A stretch of 64,000 nt of DNA from Aminivibrio pyruvatiphilus (GCF_004366815.1 NZ_SORI01000007.1:62001-126000); one strand, 5' to 3'; positions 50,416 to 59,919 are shown, numbered from the stretch's first letter. A program made the numbers and translations. Notes: generated by a model from the sequence alone, not told the origin.

Positions 50416-51969
50416 TTACAGCTTTGCGATCTCCTCGTCCGCGATCTCCTTGTAGGTCTTCAGGCCCGTCACCCTGGCGGCAAGCTCGGTGAGGGGGACG
50501 ATATCGTTTCTCCCGATATGCTTCAGGGTAAATTTCCTGTTCAGGCCCATCATCTGGCGCAGCCCCGCGGAAATTCTGCGGAGATAGGAGTACACGCCGA
50601 TCGCCCCCGTGGATATGTCCTTCACATCGTTCCCGTAGAACTCCTTCAGCTCCCGGACGCCCTCGAAAATTTCATCCCGGGTGGAGCCGAAGGCCTGGAG
50701 ATTCTTGGGGACGTTCCCTTCTTCTATCATTTTGCCGATCTGGCTGCCCGTCATGGCGGCAGCCATGGCAGCCCTGCCCACGCCCACGAGGCCGATATAG
50801 GGCGCACCGAGGGCCAGCCCCTTGTATATCTGGTCTTCCAGGGCGAAACCTCCCGCTATGACGACCTGGGGCAGAGGGTAGTTTTTCTCGTCCATTTTCT
50901 TCAGCATGTCAAAGAGCAGGCTCTCCATATAAACGGTAGGAATTCCCCATTCATTCATCATCTTGGCGGGGCTGCTGCCCGAGCCGCCCCCGCCGCCGTC
51001 GAAGGTGACCATGTCGACGCCGGCTTGTGACGCGGCCTTGAGGATTCGGAGGAGATCCCGGGGATCGAAGGGACCGACTTTGAAGCAAACCCTCTCCGCT
51101 CCCAGCTTTCTGAGTTCCGCAACCCTCTGCACCAAAAAGTCTTCGTCCCAGAAAGGAAGCTGCCCCAGCCGCTCAAAGACCTGACCGATGCCCTTTCGAT
51201 GGTTTTCCGCCACTTGGGGGTCAGAGGGGTCGGGATAGACCAAATATCCTCTTTTCCTGAACTTCAGGGCCTCCCCGAAATCCGTAATGCGGTTCATTCC
51301 CTGGATGCCCTTCGAGCCCTGGCCGAATTTCAGCTCCACGGATTTTACGCCCAGCCTGGTGATTCCGTAGTCGAGGGCTTTATGCCTCTCGTCGTCGTAA
51401 TTGGCCTGGAGGATGATGTCGCCGTATCCCCGGTGGAGTCTGCGGAAAGCCGACAGCATTGCCTCCATTAAAGGAGAGGACTGGACGAGCCCGTTTTCAA
51501 GGACGAGATCCCCGTCCTTCGCTATAACGTCTTCACCTATCACCACGGCGACGCCGGCCAGGGCTGCTCCCGCGTAGTAGTCCTGCCAGTTGAGTTTTGC
51601 CATGGCGGGAAAGACGATGGGGGCGGTCAGGTTCACTTTGTTTTTCAGCCCGAAGGCGGCATCGAGCTTTACCTTTGCCCAGGCCGCGCTTTCGGCGTTT
51701 TCATCCGTTCCGAAGGCGCCGAAGACCCGGCCGTTGATGTTGAAGTGGGAAAAATCCAGGGGGTAGTTCTTTTCCGAGGCGAACTGGTTGATATTCGTCC
51801 TGTAGGGGTAGATGGCCTCGGTTCCCCTCACTGCGGACAATCCGATCTCGCAGGGCCCGATGCAGTCTGCGGCGCAGACAGTGCACATTCCGGAGAAAGG
51901 GGAGACGTTATCGGGCGTACGCATTCTGGTGTTCGTCATGGAACTTCCTGCGGGGGGGCTGTATGTCAC
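50416..51969 (-). CDS. FMN-binding glutamate synthase-family protein (archaeal-type GltB)
   Basis: 517 residues; GTG start at 51969 with AAGGAGG 8 bases upstream (a longer frame is open but has no site). It corresponds to the FMN/Fe-S synthase half of glutamate synthase: N-terminal cysteines in MCTVCAADCIGPCEIG, a TIM barrel, and the FMN-phosphate signature FDGGGGGSGSSPAKMMNEWG with IAGGFALEDQIYKGLALGA. It lacks the glutaminase domain and the glucan-binding-like domain of bacterial GltB, as in archaeal-type and stand-alone forms. Probable role: glutamate formation from 2-oxoglutarate with ammonia from another subunit, or a related flavin oxidoreductase reaction. No partner subunits are adjacent. 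Confidence 0.85.
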   Translation of the reverse strand: MTYSPPAGSSMTNTRMRTPDNVSPFSGMCTVCAADCIGPCEIGLSAVRGTEAIYPYRTNINQFASEKNYPLDFSHFNINGRVFGAFGTDENAESAAWAKVKLDAAFGLKNKVNLTAPIVFPAMAKLNWQDYYAGAALAGVAVVIGEDVIAKDGDLVLENGLVQSSPLMEAMLSAFRRLHRGYGDIILQANYDDERHKALDYGITRLGVKSVELKFGQGSKGIQGMNRITDFGEALKFRKRGYLVYPDPSDPQVAENHRKGIGQVFERLGQLPFWDEDFLVQRVAELRKLGAERVCFKVGPFDPRDLLRILKAASQAGVDMVTFDGGGGGSGSSPAKMMNEWGIPTVYMESLLFDMLKKMDEKNYPLPQVVIAGGFALEDQIYKGLALGAPYIGLVGVGRAAMAAAMTGSQIGKMIEEGNVPKNLQAFGSTRDEIFEGVRELKEFYGNDVKDISTGAIGVYSYLRRISAGLRQMMGLNRKFTLKHIGRNDIVPLTELAARVTGLKTYKEIADEEIAKL

Positions 51970-52458
51970 TATGAAAACCTCCTTCAATATTTTTTTTGCC
52001 TGGGTACACCGTGGAGTGAAAAAATCCGGTTCGGAGACAGCCGTCACACTTTTTTCCAATCACCTTCTCACCTTTTTTCCGAAAGGGACGATGTTATTTT
52101 TCTGACTTTTCCCCAGTATATACCCGGCAGGATATTTTTCAATTCCGGCGTGCATGCCTCAAGACTCCCGCAAAATGATTCTCACTGACGCCGGGTGTCT
52201 TTTTCGCCTGAAAAAGAAGGCCGGTAAGGGAAAAGGTAGCGCAGAACAGTCCGTGAATATCGCCCGAAAAATCGAAAAGAGCGGTTGTGGAAGAGGAAGG
52301 TACGCTGTCGGACTCCTTTTCCATTTCTCCTTTTATTGTTATAATTCCCATGCCAAAAAATGTATATTCCGGAGGTGAGATCATGGCGCGGTTCTTTACA
52401 TGACGGGCCTCCCGGTGCACGGGATGCATTTTGGAATACACCGAAGGAGGGGAACCCT
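51970..52458 (+). promoter_or_regulatory. Divergent intergenic region with extended -10 promoter and six-codon leader ORF
   Basis: 489 bases between the glutamate synthase-like gene (minus) and the PPC gene (plus), AT-rich in parts. An extended -10, TGTTATAAT, lies at 52337-52345 for the plus strand. About 38 bases on, a strong ribosome site (GGAGGTGA) precedes ATG at 52383, which encodes only MARFFT before TGA (52401-52403); the PPC start codon follows 55 bases later. A short CCCG...CGGG hairpin lies between them. Nothing else is recognised; a 74-codon frame at 52154-52378 looks random. Confidence 0.45.
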
Positions 52459-52902
52459 ATGACCGATTTGAACAACGCCGGGTCCGCCGGCCGTTTTTTT
52501 GCCTTCAGGCTCTTTCCGGGGGAGGATCTGCTTGAGGGGATCCGGAAGGCTGTCAGGTCCGAAGGCGTACGGGCAGGTTTCGTGGCGGCCGCCGTGGGCA
52601 GCCTGTCCAGGGCCTGCCTCCGGTATGCCGGGAAACCGGACGGAACGATCCTTGAAGGGTGTTTCGAAACGGTCTCCCTCTCGGGAACGGCGGAAGAGGG
52701 AGGGGAGCACCTCCACGCTTCCCTCTCCGACCCTGAAGGCAATGTCGTCGGCGGGCATGTTCTCGAGGGGTGCGTCGTGCGCACCACCATGGAGATCATC
52801 CTCGGGGAGCTCCCGGAGCTGCGGTTCTCGAGGGAGTACTGCCCGTCGTCAACCTATATGGAGCTGGCGGTTCACCGCCGCACTAACGAAAAAGGAGAAT
52901 GA
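52459..52902 (+). CDS. PPC/DUF296-domain protein
   Basis: 147 residues, ATG 52459 with AAGGAGGGG. The single PPC (DUF296) domain is recognisable from RLFPGEDLLEGIRKAVRSEG, a GSLSRACLRYAG strand, and HLHASLSDPEGNVVGGHVLEG with the conserved His and Gly-Gly-His, ending in TTMEIILGELPEL. In plants the domain is attached to AT-hooks; stand-alone prokaryotic forms are soluble trimers of unknown role, some binding metal. It is followed 3 bases later by the ECF S-component gene, so it is probably cotranscribed with the ECF transporter; a ligand-related role is possible. Confidence 0.87.
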   Translation: MTDLNNAGSAGRFFAFRLFPGEDLLEGIRKAVRSEGVRAGFVAAAVGSLSRACLRYAGKPDGTILEGCFETVSLSGTAEEGGEHLHASLSDPEGNVVGGHVLEGCVVRTTMEIILGELPELRFSREYCPSSTYMELAVHRRTNEKGE

Positions 52903-52905
52903 AGG

Positions 52906-53469
52906 ATGAAAAACAGAACCCTGGTACTTATCGCCTTGTGCATCGCGCTGAACATCGGCCTCGGGCAGGCGGCCTCAACCCTGAAGCTGCCCATCTTCCT
53001 CGATTCCATCGGCACCGTCCTGGCGGCCCTCCTCATGGGCCCGTGGATCGGAATGGCCACGGGGCTCGTCACCAACCTGCTGTGGGGCGTCATTTCCGGG
53101 CCCGTGGCGGCGGCCTTCGCTCCCGTGGCCATGGTCATCGGTCTCGTGGCAGGACTGGCGGCCCGGAAGGGGCTGTTCCGCAGCCTCGCGGGCGCCGTGA
53201 TTGCCGGAGTGGTGATCACCCTTTTCGTGACTCTCGTCGCCACGCCCATACGGACCTACCTGTTCGGCGGCGTGACCGGGTCGGGGGCGGATTTCTTCGT
53301 GGCCTACCTGACCGCCGTGGGGCAGAGGCTTCTCCAGTCCGTCGCCCTGACGGTGATCTGGACCAACCTTGTGGACAAGATCGTGGCCTGCCTTGTGGCC
53401 CAGGCCGTGGTGCGCCAGCTTCCCGGGCGGATCCGGAGCCTCTTCCCCGGTGCCGAAAACGTGGCCTGA
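52906..53469 (+). CDS. ECF transporter substrate-binding (S) component
   Basis: 187-residue membrane protein with about five to six TM helices, typical of an ECF S subunit. N-terminal LIALCIALNIGLGQAASTLKLPIFLDSIGT resembles the CD3073-type S-component family, with the LDSIGT stretch after helix 1 and GPWIGMATGLVTNLLWG in the middle. The substrate of that family is not established. It is followed 6 bases later by a single large gene encoding both energising modules, so S, T and both A functions are in two adjacent genes. Confidence 0.8.
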   Translation: MKNRTLVLIALCIALNIGLGQAASTLKLPIFLDSIGTVLAALLMGPWIGMATGLVTNLLWGVISGPVAAAFAPVAMVIGLVAGLAARKGLFRSLAGAVIAGVVITLFVTLVATPIRTYLFGGVTGSGADFFVAYLTAVGQRLLQSVALTVIWTNLVDKIVACLVAQAVVRQLPGRIRSLFPGAENVA

Positions 53470-53475
53470 GCGGAC

Positions 53476-55548
53476 GTGAGGAAAATAGGCCCCTTCAGGT
53501 CCTTTCTCCTCTGGGCAGTGTGGGTCGGGGGCTCCATGGGGCTCCCGGCCTTTCCCTTTGCCGCCGTCATGGCGGGACTCTCCGCGGGAGCGGTCCTCCT
53601 CTGGCCGAGGGCGAGACGCCGTGCCAAGGCCGTCGCCCTCTTCATGCTCCCCCTGGCCTTCGGTTTCTGGCTGATCCACGGCGGCGCCCTCCAGCTTTTT
53701 CCGGGGGTGGCCGCCCAGCCGTCCCGGGCCGTGTGGGCTTTGGGACTGTGGCTCCGCATTCTCTCCGTGATCTCCGCGAGCCAGCTCTGGCTTGAATACG
53801 TTCCTCCTCCGGTGCTGATCCGTTCTCTCTTCGCGGGCAGGCTTCCTGCCTCCTGGGCCTTTCTCCTGGCCAGCCCCCTGCTGCTGGCCGGGCAGATACG
53901 GGCCCGGGCCGCCCAGGTGCGGGAGGCCCAGCTTTCCCGGGGGGTCCCGGTCCACGGCACCTTCTTTGAACGGGCGTCTTCCCTGACGGCGCTGGTCTTT
54001 CCCCTGGTGCTCGGCCTGCTGAACGAACTGCCCGCCAGGAGCGCCGCTCTCGACATGAAGGGCTTCGGACTCTTTCCCCGCAGGTCGTCCCTCGCCGGGG
54101 AGGAGAAGACGGGGCCCAGGCCTGCCAGCGAACCGGCTCCTCCGAAATACCACGGGGCAATGGCCGCAGTGAGGGAGGCCGCTTTTCTTGCCCCGGGAGA
54201 AACAAAACCCGTCCTGGAGATTCCGGAGTTTTCCGTTTCGCCTGGAGACACCGCATTCCTTGAAGGGGGCAACGGGAGCGGAAAATCCACCCTAGCCTCC
54301 ATGCTCTCCGGGGCCGTGCCGGAGCACAGGGGCGGCTCCATCGCCGGAGAGGTCCGGGTGCTCGGGGAAGACGTGACATCGAGGAGCTGCCTCGCCTGGT
54401 CGCCGGACGTGCAGGCCGTGCAGCAGAACCCCGTCCTGTCTCTCTCCGGATGCACCTTCACGGTCCGGGAGGAGGTGGCTTTCGGTCCGGAGAACCTTGC
54501 CCTCCCCCCGGCGGAAATCCGTTCCCGGGTGGAACGGGCCCTTGATCTCGCGGGCATCGCCCACCTCGGGGACCGGAATCCGGCGTGCCTTTCGGGCGGG
54601 GAAGCCCAGAAACTGGCCCTCGCCTCCGCCCTGGCCATGAACCCCCGGCTGCTGGTGCTCGACGAGGCTTTTTCCCGGATTCATCCCGCCGACCGGCACT
54701 CCCTCGCCTCCGTTCTCCGCCGGCAGGCCATGGAAACGGGCTCGGCCCTGGTAGTCCTCGAAAAGCCGGGGAACGCCTCTTCATCGTGGTCCGCCCCGGC
54801 AGGGCATTTCCGGGACGGCCGCCTTCTCCCCGGCTCCTCGCCTGTTCCGGTCAAGCGTCAGTCATCAGGTCCTTCTCTTTCTTCCGGAATAAATGATGAC
54901 CAACCGGTGCTGGAAATTGAAAATCTCTCCTTCCGGTGGAAGGGTGAATCCTCTCCCCTCCTCCGGTCGGTGAACGCCGTCCTCCGCCCGGGAGAGCGGG
55001 CCGCCCTCACGGGACCGAACGGCGCCGGAAAATCCACCCTTATGCGCCTGTGCGCGGGGCTCATCGAACCCGAAAGGGGGGCGGTGCTGCTGGGAGGCGT
55101 GCCCGTGGGCTCCATGGCTCCCGGAGAACGGGCCGCCCGGATAGGCTTTCTCTTCCAGGACGCCGAACGGCAGATCTTCCACTCCACCGTTGCCGGGGAG
55201 GTCCTCTTTTCCCTCAGGAACTCGCCTCTCTCGCAGGACGAGCGCATGGAGCGCATGCGGCAGGCCCTGGAGGTCACGGGGCTTTCCGGGAAGGAGGAGA
55301 AGCATCCCCTCGACCTGAACGCCGCCGAGCGGAGGATGGTGGCGGTGGCTTCCCTTTCCGTCCGGGAGGGAGATCTCCTGCTGCTGGATGAGCCCACCAG
55401 GGATTTCGACCCCGAATGGCAGGGCCGGTTCGAGGAGTGGATGCTTTCCCGTCCGGAGGCCATCGTGGCGGTCAGCCACGATCCAGAGTTCTCCGGACGG
55501 CTTTTTCCTGCCGTCTGGAGCCTGGACAGCGGCCGCCTCACAACCTGA
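53476..55548 (+). CDS. Fused ECF transporter energising module: EcfT + two ABC ATPase domains
   Basis: 690 residues, GTG start 7 bases after the S component. Residues 1-200 are EcfT-like: several TM helices and the cytoplasmic coupling motif QLSRGVPV at 152-159. ATPase domain 1 is at about 245-450: Walker A GGNGSGKST (264-272), signature LSGGE (372-376), Walker B LDE (395-397), but the switch-His position reads VVLEKP (426-431) with no His. ATPase domain 2 is at about 478-690: Walker A GPNGAGKST (513-521), Walker B LLDEP (636-640) and SHD (667-669) intact, but its signature is LNAAE (614-618) instead of LSGGQ. The defects fall in one of the two composite nucleotide sites. Normally T and the two A proteins are separate. 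Confidence 0.9.
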   Translation: MRKIGPFRSFLLWAVWVGGSMGLPAFPFAAVMAGLSAGAVLLWPRARRRAKAVALFMLPLAFGFWLIHGGALQLFPGVAAQPSRAVWALGLWLRILSVISASQLWLEYVPPPVLIRSLFAGRLPASWAFLLASPLLLAGQIRARAAQVREAQLSRGVPVHGTFFERASSLTALVFPLVLGLLNELPARSAALDMKGFGLFPRRSSLAGEEKTGPRPASEPAPPKYHGAMAAVREAAFLAPGETKPVLEIPEFSVSPGDTAFLEGGNGSGKSTLASMLSGAVPEHRGGSIAGEVRVLGEDVTSRSCLAWSPDVQAVQQNPVLSLSGCTFTVREEVAFGPENLALPPAEIRSRVERALDLAGIAHLGDRNPACLSGGEAQKLALASALAMNPRLLVLDEAFSRIHPADRHSLASVLRRQAMETGSALVVLEKPGNASSSWSAPAGHFRDGRLLPGSSPVPVKRQSSGPSLSSGINDDQPVLEIENLSFRWKGESSPLLRSVNAVLRPGERAALTGPNGAGKSTLMRLCAGLIEPERGAVLLGGVPVGSMAPGERAARIGFLFQDAERQIFHSTVAGEVLFSLRNSPLSQDERMERMRQALEVTGLSGKEEKHPLDLNAAERRMVAVASLSVREGDLLLLDEPTRDFDPEWQGRFEEWMLSRPEAIVAVSHDPEFSGRLFPAVWSLDSGRLTT

Positions 55549-55692
55549 TTTCTCCGTCCCGCTTTTTTCCTGCATAGATTACTGATTTTGTAGGAATTGG
55601 ATTTCCGGGAGTGGAAAAAATACCCATCATGGTATATTATTTTGCCGTGGAAGTTTAGAAGATCGAACATTTCTTTTCGAGGAGGCAAAACC

Positions 55693-55893
55693 ATGGCACA
55701 ATTTGTTTTTTCCGTTCCCGACATGTCCTGCGGCCACTGCAAAATGAGAATCACCAAGGCTCTCGAGGAAGCGGGGTTTTCCGGTTTCGACGTGGCGCTG
55801 GAGACGAAGACCGTTACCGTCGAGGCCGCCGACAGCGAGGCTGTTCGGGCCGCCATCGACGAAGCGGGCTATGACGCCGTTCTGAAGCAGTAG
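55693..55893 (+). CDS. Heavy-metal-associated (HMA) copper chaperone, CopZ-like
   Basis: 66-residue ferredoxin-like HMA domain, ATG 55693 with GAGGAGG. The metal-binding MSCGHC motif (residues 10-15 region, CGHC) and the fold's beta-alpha-beta pattern (KTVTVEAADSEAVRAAIDEAGY) are clear. Cytoplasmic Cu+ carrier that would deliver copper to the ATPase encoded 71 bases downstream. The Gly-His between the cysteines is a variant also found in other CopZ proteins. The intervening gap has a weak hairpin. Confidence 0.9.
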   Translation: MAQFVFSVPDMSCGHCKMRITKALEEAGFSGFDVALETKTVTVEAADSEAVRAAIDEAGYDAVLKQ

Positions 55894-55918
55894 ACGGGCC
55901 TGTTCGAAGGTCATCAGA

Positions 55919-55946
55919 CCCCTTTTCTTCGCGGAAAGGGGCTTTT
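55919..55946 (+). terminator. Weak hairpin/attenuator between the copper chaperone and CopA
   Basis: CCCCTTT (55919-55925) pairs with AAAGGGG (55935-55941 region) around a TTCG-containing loop, followed by CTTTTCATTTTT. It may set a higher level of chaperone than of ATPase. Confidence 0.6.
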
Positions 55947-55964
55947 CATTTTTCGGAGGTTGCC

Positions 55965-58121
55965 ATGAACGAAACGAAAGATCAGCAGTTCAAGACGAGC
56001 CTCACCGTCACGGGGATGACCTGCGCCACCTGCTCCCGCATGGTGGAGCGGTCCCTGAAGAAGGTGGACGGCGTGGTGTTCGCGGCGGTGAACCTGGCCA
56101 CAGAGACGGCCTTCGTGGTCTCCGAACGGGACATTCCCCGGGAAATACTCGAGACCGCCGTGAAGAACGCCGGATATTCCGTGTCGGACGAGCGCCCCGA
56201 GGACCTGGAGAAGACCCGGTACAGGAGGATAAAAAAGAACGTGGCCGTGTCGTGGCTGGTGACGGCACCTCTCATGGCCCTCATGGTGCTCCACATGCTG
56301 GGCCGCCATGTTCCCTTCTACCACCCCCTGGAGTTCCTGGGCGGCGCGCTGGTTATTTTCTGGGCGGGAAGGGATTCCCTGAAGGGGGCGTGGATCGCCC
56401 TCACCCATTTCCACGCCAACATGGACGTTCTCGTGGTGGCGGGCTCCACTGCGGCGTGGGCCACGAGCGGACTCGCCTATTTCGGCCTTCCCGTGGCCTC
56501 CTTCGGGGCGGTGGGAGCCATGATCATGGCCCTTCATCTCACGGGGCGGTACATCGAGTCCCATCTCCGGGACAAGGCCTCCAAGGAGATACGCTCCCTC
56601 CTGTCAATCCAGGCCCGGGAGGCCCGGGTGCTTGAGGCCGACGGCCGGGAAATCATGATCCCCATCGAGGCCGTGAAGGAGGAGATGGTGCTCCTGGTGA
56701 AGCCGGGGGAACGCATTCCCGCCGACGGTGCTGTAACTGAGGGGGCCACGTCGGTGGACGAGTCCATGATCACGGGGGAATCCCTTCCCGTGGCCAAGGG
56801 AAGCGGGGACGACGTCACCGGCGGGTCGCTGAACCTCACCGGCCCCTTCCGCATGAGGACCACCCGGGTGGGAGAGGACAGCTTCCTGGCGAAGATGGTC
56901 TCCCTCATCCAGGAAGCCCAGGGGGCCAAGGTACCCATCCAGGCCTTCGCCGACCGGGTGACCAACTACTTCGTTCCCGGCGTGGCGGTTCTCTCCCTGG
57001 TGAGCGCCTTCTTCTGGTACCGGGGTGCGGAACGGTTCGGCTCCTTCCTCGACGGTGCCGGGCAGTGGATCCCCTGGGTGACATCCGTGCGGGACCCCCT
57101 CTCCCTTGCGGTCTTCGCCTTCATCACCACCATCGTCATCGCATGCCCCTGCGCCCTGGGGCTTGCCACGCCCATGGCCCTCATCACCGGCACGGGGGCG
57201 GCCTCCCGCAAGGGGCTCATCATCCGCAACGCCGAGGCCATCCAGACGGCCCGGGACGTGTCCGTGGTGGTCCTGGACAAGACCGGCACCATCACCGAGG
57301 GAAGCCCCTCCGTGGTCGGGACAGACCTTTCGGCGGACGACCTGGCGGCGGCGGCTTCCGTGGAGGCCTTCTCCAACCATCCCCTGGCCAAGGCCATCGC
57401 ATCGGCTTCCGATGAGCGTCGCCCCGTCTCCGACGTGGAGGAGATCACCGGCGAGGGTGTCCGGGGAACGGTGGACGGGGTGGAATACTTCGTCGGGAAG
57501 CCCGGAGACCCGGCACGGTACGACGAACATCTCTCCATGGGCCGCACCGTGGTGGAAGTCCGGCGGGCAGGAGTGCTCGCGGGTTTTCTCGCCGTGGAGG
57601 ATCCCCTCCGGGAGGACGCGGTTGAGGGCGTGAAGCGCCTGTCCGGCATGGGCATCACCTGCGTCATGGCCACGGGGGACAACGAAAAGACCGCCCGGGC
57701 TGTGGCGGCCCGGGTTGGGATCGGCGAAGTGCACGCCGGGGTCCGGCCCGACGGCAAGCTGGACCTGGTACGGCAGCTCCAGGCCCGGGGGGGCAAGGTC
57801 CTCATGACCGGCGACGGCATGAACGACGCCGCGGCCCTCAAGGGCGCCGACATCGGCGTGGCCGTCGGGTCGGGCACCGATCTCGCCATCGACAGCGCCG
57901 ACATCGTCATCGTCAGGGGAGGCATCTCCCGGCTGGCCGACGCCGTGGCCATTTCGCGGAAGACCTTCACCGTGATCCGGCAGAACCTCTTCTGGGCCTT
58001 CGCCTACAACGTGGTGGCCATTCCCCTGGCCATGGCGGCCCTGCTCCATCCCGTCATCGCGGAGGGAGCCATGGCCTTCAGCTCCATTTCGGTGATCCTG
58101 AACTCCATGCGGGTGAAGTGA
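55965..58121 (+). CDS. copA: Cu+-exporting P1B-type ATPase CopA
   Basis: 718 residues, ATG 55965 with TCGGAGG. One N-terminal HMA domain (TVTGMTCATCSRMVERSL), eight TM helices, the CPC transport motif in IACPCALGLATPMALITG, phosphorylation site DKTGT in VVLDKTGTITEG, an actuator TGESLP motif, the P1B-specific HP in FSNHPLAKAI, and hinge GDGMNDAAALKGADIGVAVG. The terminal helices carry YN and MAFSS, the residue set of Cu+/Ag+ exporters (group 1B-1). Works with the chaperone upstream in copper efflux. No CsoR/CueR regulator is in view. Confidence 0.96.
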   Translation: MNETKDQQFKTSLTVTGMTCATCSRMVERSLKKVDGVVFAAVNLATETAFVVSERDIPREILETAVKNAGYSVSDERPEDLEKTRYRRIKKNVAVSWLVTAPLMALMVLHMLGRHVPFYHPLEFLGGALVIFWAGRDSLKGAWIALTHFHANMDVLVVAGSTAAWATSGLAYFGLPVASFGAVGAMIMALHLTGRYIESHLRDKASKEIRSLLSIQAREARVLEADGREIMIPIEAVKEEMVLLVKPGERIPADGAVTEGATSVDESMITGESLPVAKGSGDDVTGGSLNLTGPFRMRTTRVGEDSFLAKMVSLIQEAQGAKVPIQAFADRVTNYFVPGVAVLSLVSAFFWYRGAERFGSFLDGAGQWIPWVTSVRDPLSLAVFAFITTIVIACPCALGLATPMALITGTGAASRKGLIIRNAEAIQTARDVSVVVLDKTGTITEGSPSVVGTDLSADDLAAAASVEAFSNHPLAKAIASASDERRPVSDVEEITGEGVRGTVDGVEYFVGKPGDPARYDEHLSMGRTVVEVRRAGVLAGFLAVEDPLREDAVEGVKRLSGMGITCVMATGDNEKTARAVAARVGIGEVHAGVRPDGKLDLVRQLQARGGKVLMTGDGMNDAAALKGADIGVAVGSGTDLAIDSADIVIVRGGISRLADAVAISRKTFTVIRQNLFWAFAYNVVAIPLAMAALLHPVIAEGAMAFSSISVILNSMRVK

Positions 58122-58191
58122 GCCCTTTGTTTTCCGGAAAAACCATGATATGGTCATCCCAACGATCTTTTTTTAGACAGGGGTGCTTTTT

Positions 58192-59856
58192 GTGAAGACA
58201 GGAAACGTGCTGAGGGAAAACTGGATCGAAATCGTTTTTTTCGCGGCTGCGGCGCTTCTCGGGGGAGGGTATTTTCTGTACGGCGGTTCCATGCTGAGCC
58301 CATCGTGGTTCGTGGCCGGGTTTCTTCTCCTTTTTGCCATGATGCTGATGAGGAGCATCTCCGGCTGTTCCGGTCCCGCCGCGACGGTGACTGAATGGAT
58401 AGCCCGGCTTTCACGGTCCGAGTCCGTGGATCTGCGCCGGACGGTGGATGTGCCCGAGGGGTCGAAACTGAGCTCCGTGGCGAAAGCGCTCAATGCGTTC
58501 ATTCATTCCATACGGATGCATTTTTTGAGGATTATCCAGGGGCTTCACAGGTTCACGTTCAACTTCTTCCGTCTCGAACGGCAGCTCGGAGATTTCTTCG
58601 AGGCATTTTCCGCCATGTCCGCAGAAGTGAAGGAAGGAATAACCTCGGGAGAGACCGTGTCGCACGCCATGGAAAGCCAGTATGCCGCGTCGGAGGAAAT
58701 TTCCGCCACGGCACAGGGCCTTGCCGGACTGGCGGCTGAACTGAACCAGGCTGTCGCCGTCGTGGGAGACAAGGCCGACGCAGGGACCAGGCGCCTCCGG
58801 GAGATGGAGCGGACTTTCTCTTCAGTTGTGGAGCAGACGGAGGCCCTCTCCTCAGAGGCCAGAATCCTCTCCGGCAAGGTGGACCTTATCCAGGGAGTGG
58901 TACATGCCATCACGGGGATTGCCGAGCAGACGAACCTCCTTGCCCTCAACGCTTCCATAGAGGCGGCGCGGGCCGGTGAAGCAGGCAGAGGATTTGCCGT
59001 CGTCGCCGACGAGGTCCGAAAACTGGCCGAGGAGAGCAAAACGGCGGCCGAGACAATCTCGAAAAATCTGCAGGAGCTTGTCTCCGGAGTGCACACAACT
59101 TCGGGGGGCGTCGAGACGATGGCGGTCAGCATGAGAGAAGCCGACGGGAATGTTCAGGTCATCCTCTCGGAGATTTCCGCGGTACTCGAGGGGATTGCCG
59201 GAATTTCCGACTCTTCGGAGCGGGTTGCGGCAAGCGCAGAAGAGCTGGGGGCATCGTCGGAAGAAATGGCGGCTTCCGCCGAGACCGTCACCAGGGAAAC
59301 GGAGAAAATGCGTTCCATTTTCGGCTCCATTGAAGACCACATATCCTCCCTCTCCTTCACAGCGGAAGGGCTCAAGAAAACATCCGGCGAGGGAGCCTCG
59401 GACGCTTCCTCCCTGATCGGGGGACTTTCAGCCCTGAGAGCGATGAAAGCGGAGGATTTTGCCGTCATCGCCGAAGATGCCGTCAAGGCACACCAGGGAT
59501 GGATGGCCGACCTGAAGAAGTTCGTCGAGGGCGGCCGGTGGAACCTGGAGACAAACCCCAGGCGCTGCCGTTTCGGCATCTTTCTCTCGTTTGTGGAGCG
59601 TCCCGAGGGAACCCCGGAAGAACTGTGGAATAAAATAGTTGCCATGCACGAGAAGCTCCACGGTCTGGGACATACAGTCAATGATGCGGTACACCGCGGA
59701 GACAGCAGTCGGGCCCGGGAGCTTTTGAAGGAGACCGAGGCTCTCAGTGCGGATCTTTCCGCTTCGCTGCTCCGGGTGGCGGACATCTGCCGCGGGCAGG
59801 GGAAGCGGGAAGACAGCCCCGGCGCTCTCCGTGCCCTTCCGGGAAGAACAGTGTAG
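58192..59856 (+). CDS. Chemoreceptor with minimal membrane anchor and C-terminal CZB zinc-binding domain
   Basis: 554 residues. GTG start at 58192 with AGGGG 8 bases upstream. Two TM helices (about 13-31 and 36-54) are separated by only a few residues, so there is no periplasmic sensor. Then a cytoplasmic bundle with the signalling tip [19 protein letters not shown], and a C-terminal CZB domain whose His-Cys-His-His ligand set is present: H434 (HQGW), C459 (RRCRFG), H486 and H490 (HEKLH). CZB domains bind zinc with very high affinity and are reported to sense zinc and hypochlorous acid. It lies 70 bases after copA, ending at a strong terminator, so it may be part of a metal or oxidant response. 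Confidence 0.9.
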   Translation: MKTGNVLRENWIEIVFFAAAALLGGGYFLYGGSMLSPSWFVAGFLLLFAMMLMRSISGCSGPAATVTEWIARLSRSESVDLRRTVDVPEGSKLSSVAKALNAFIHSIRMHFLRIIQGLHRFTFNFFRLERQLGDFFEAFSAMSAEVKEGITSGETVSHAMESQYAASEEISATAQGLAGLAAELNQAVAVVGDKADAGTRRLREMERTFSSVVEQTEALSSEARILSGKVDLIQGVVHAITGIAEQTNLLALNASIEAARAGEAGRGFAVVADEVRKLAEESKTAAETISKNLQELVSGVHTTSGGVETMAVSMREADGNVQVILSEISAVLEGIAGISDSSERVAASAEELGASSEEMAASAETVTRETEKMRSIFGSIEDHISSLSFTAEGLKKTSGEGASDASSLIGGLSALRAMKAEDFAVIAEDAVKAHQGWMADLKKFVEGGRWNLETNPRRCRFGIFLSFVERPEGTPEELWNKIVAMHEKLHGLGHTVNDAVHRGDSSRARELLKETEALSADLSASLLRVADICRGQGKREDSPGALRALPGRTV

Positions 59857-59883
59857 TCCTGGAGAATTGGGGAGAACAAAAAG

Positions 59884-59919
59884 CCGGAGCATCCCGCAGG
59901 GGGCGCTTCGGTTTTTTTT
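59884..59919 (+). terminator. Intrinsic terminator after the CZB chemoreceptor
   Basis: Hairpin CCGGAGC...GCTTCGG (59884-59911, with wobble pairs) followed by eight T. Confidence 0.88.

Noticed and set aside
52154-52378. 74-codon frame upstream of the PPC gene
   Set aside because: No ribosome site, no homology, and it covers the predicted promoter.
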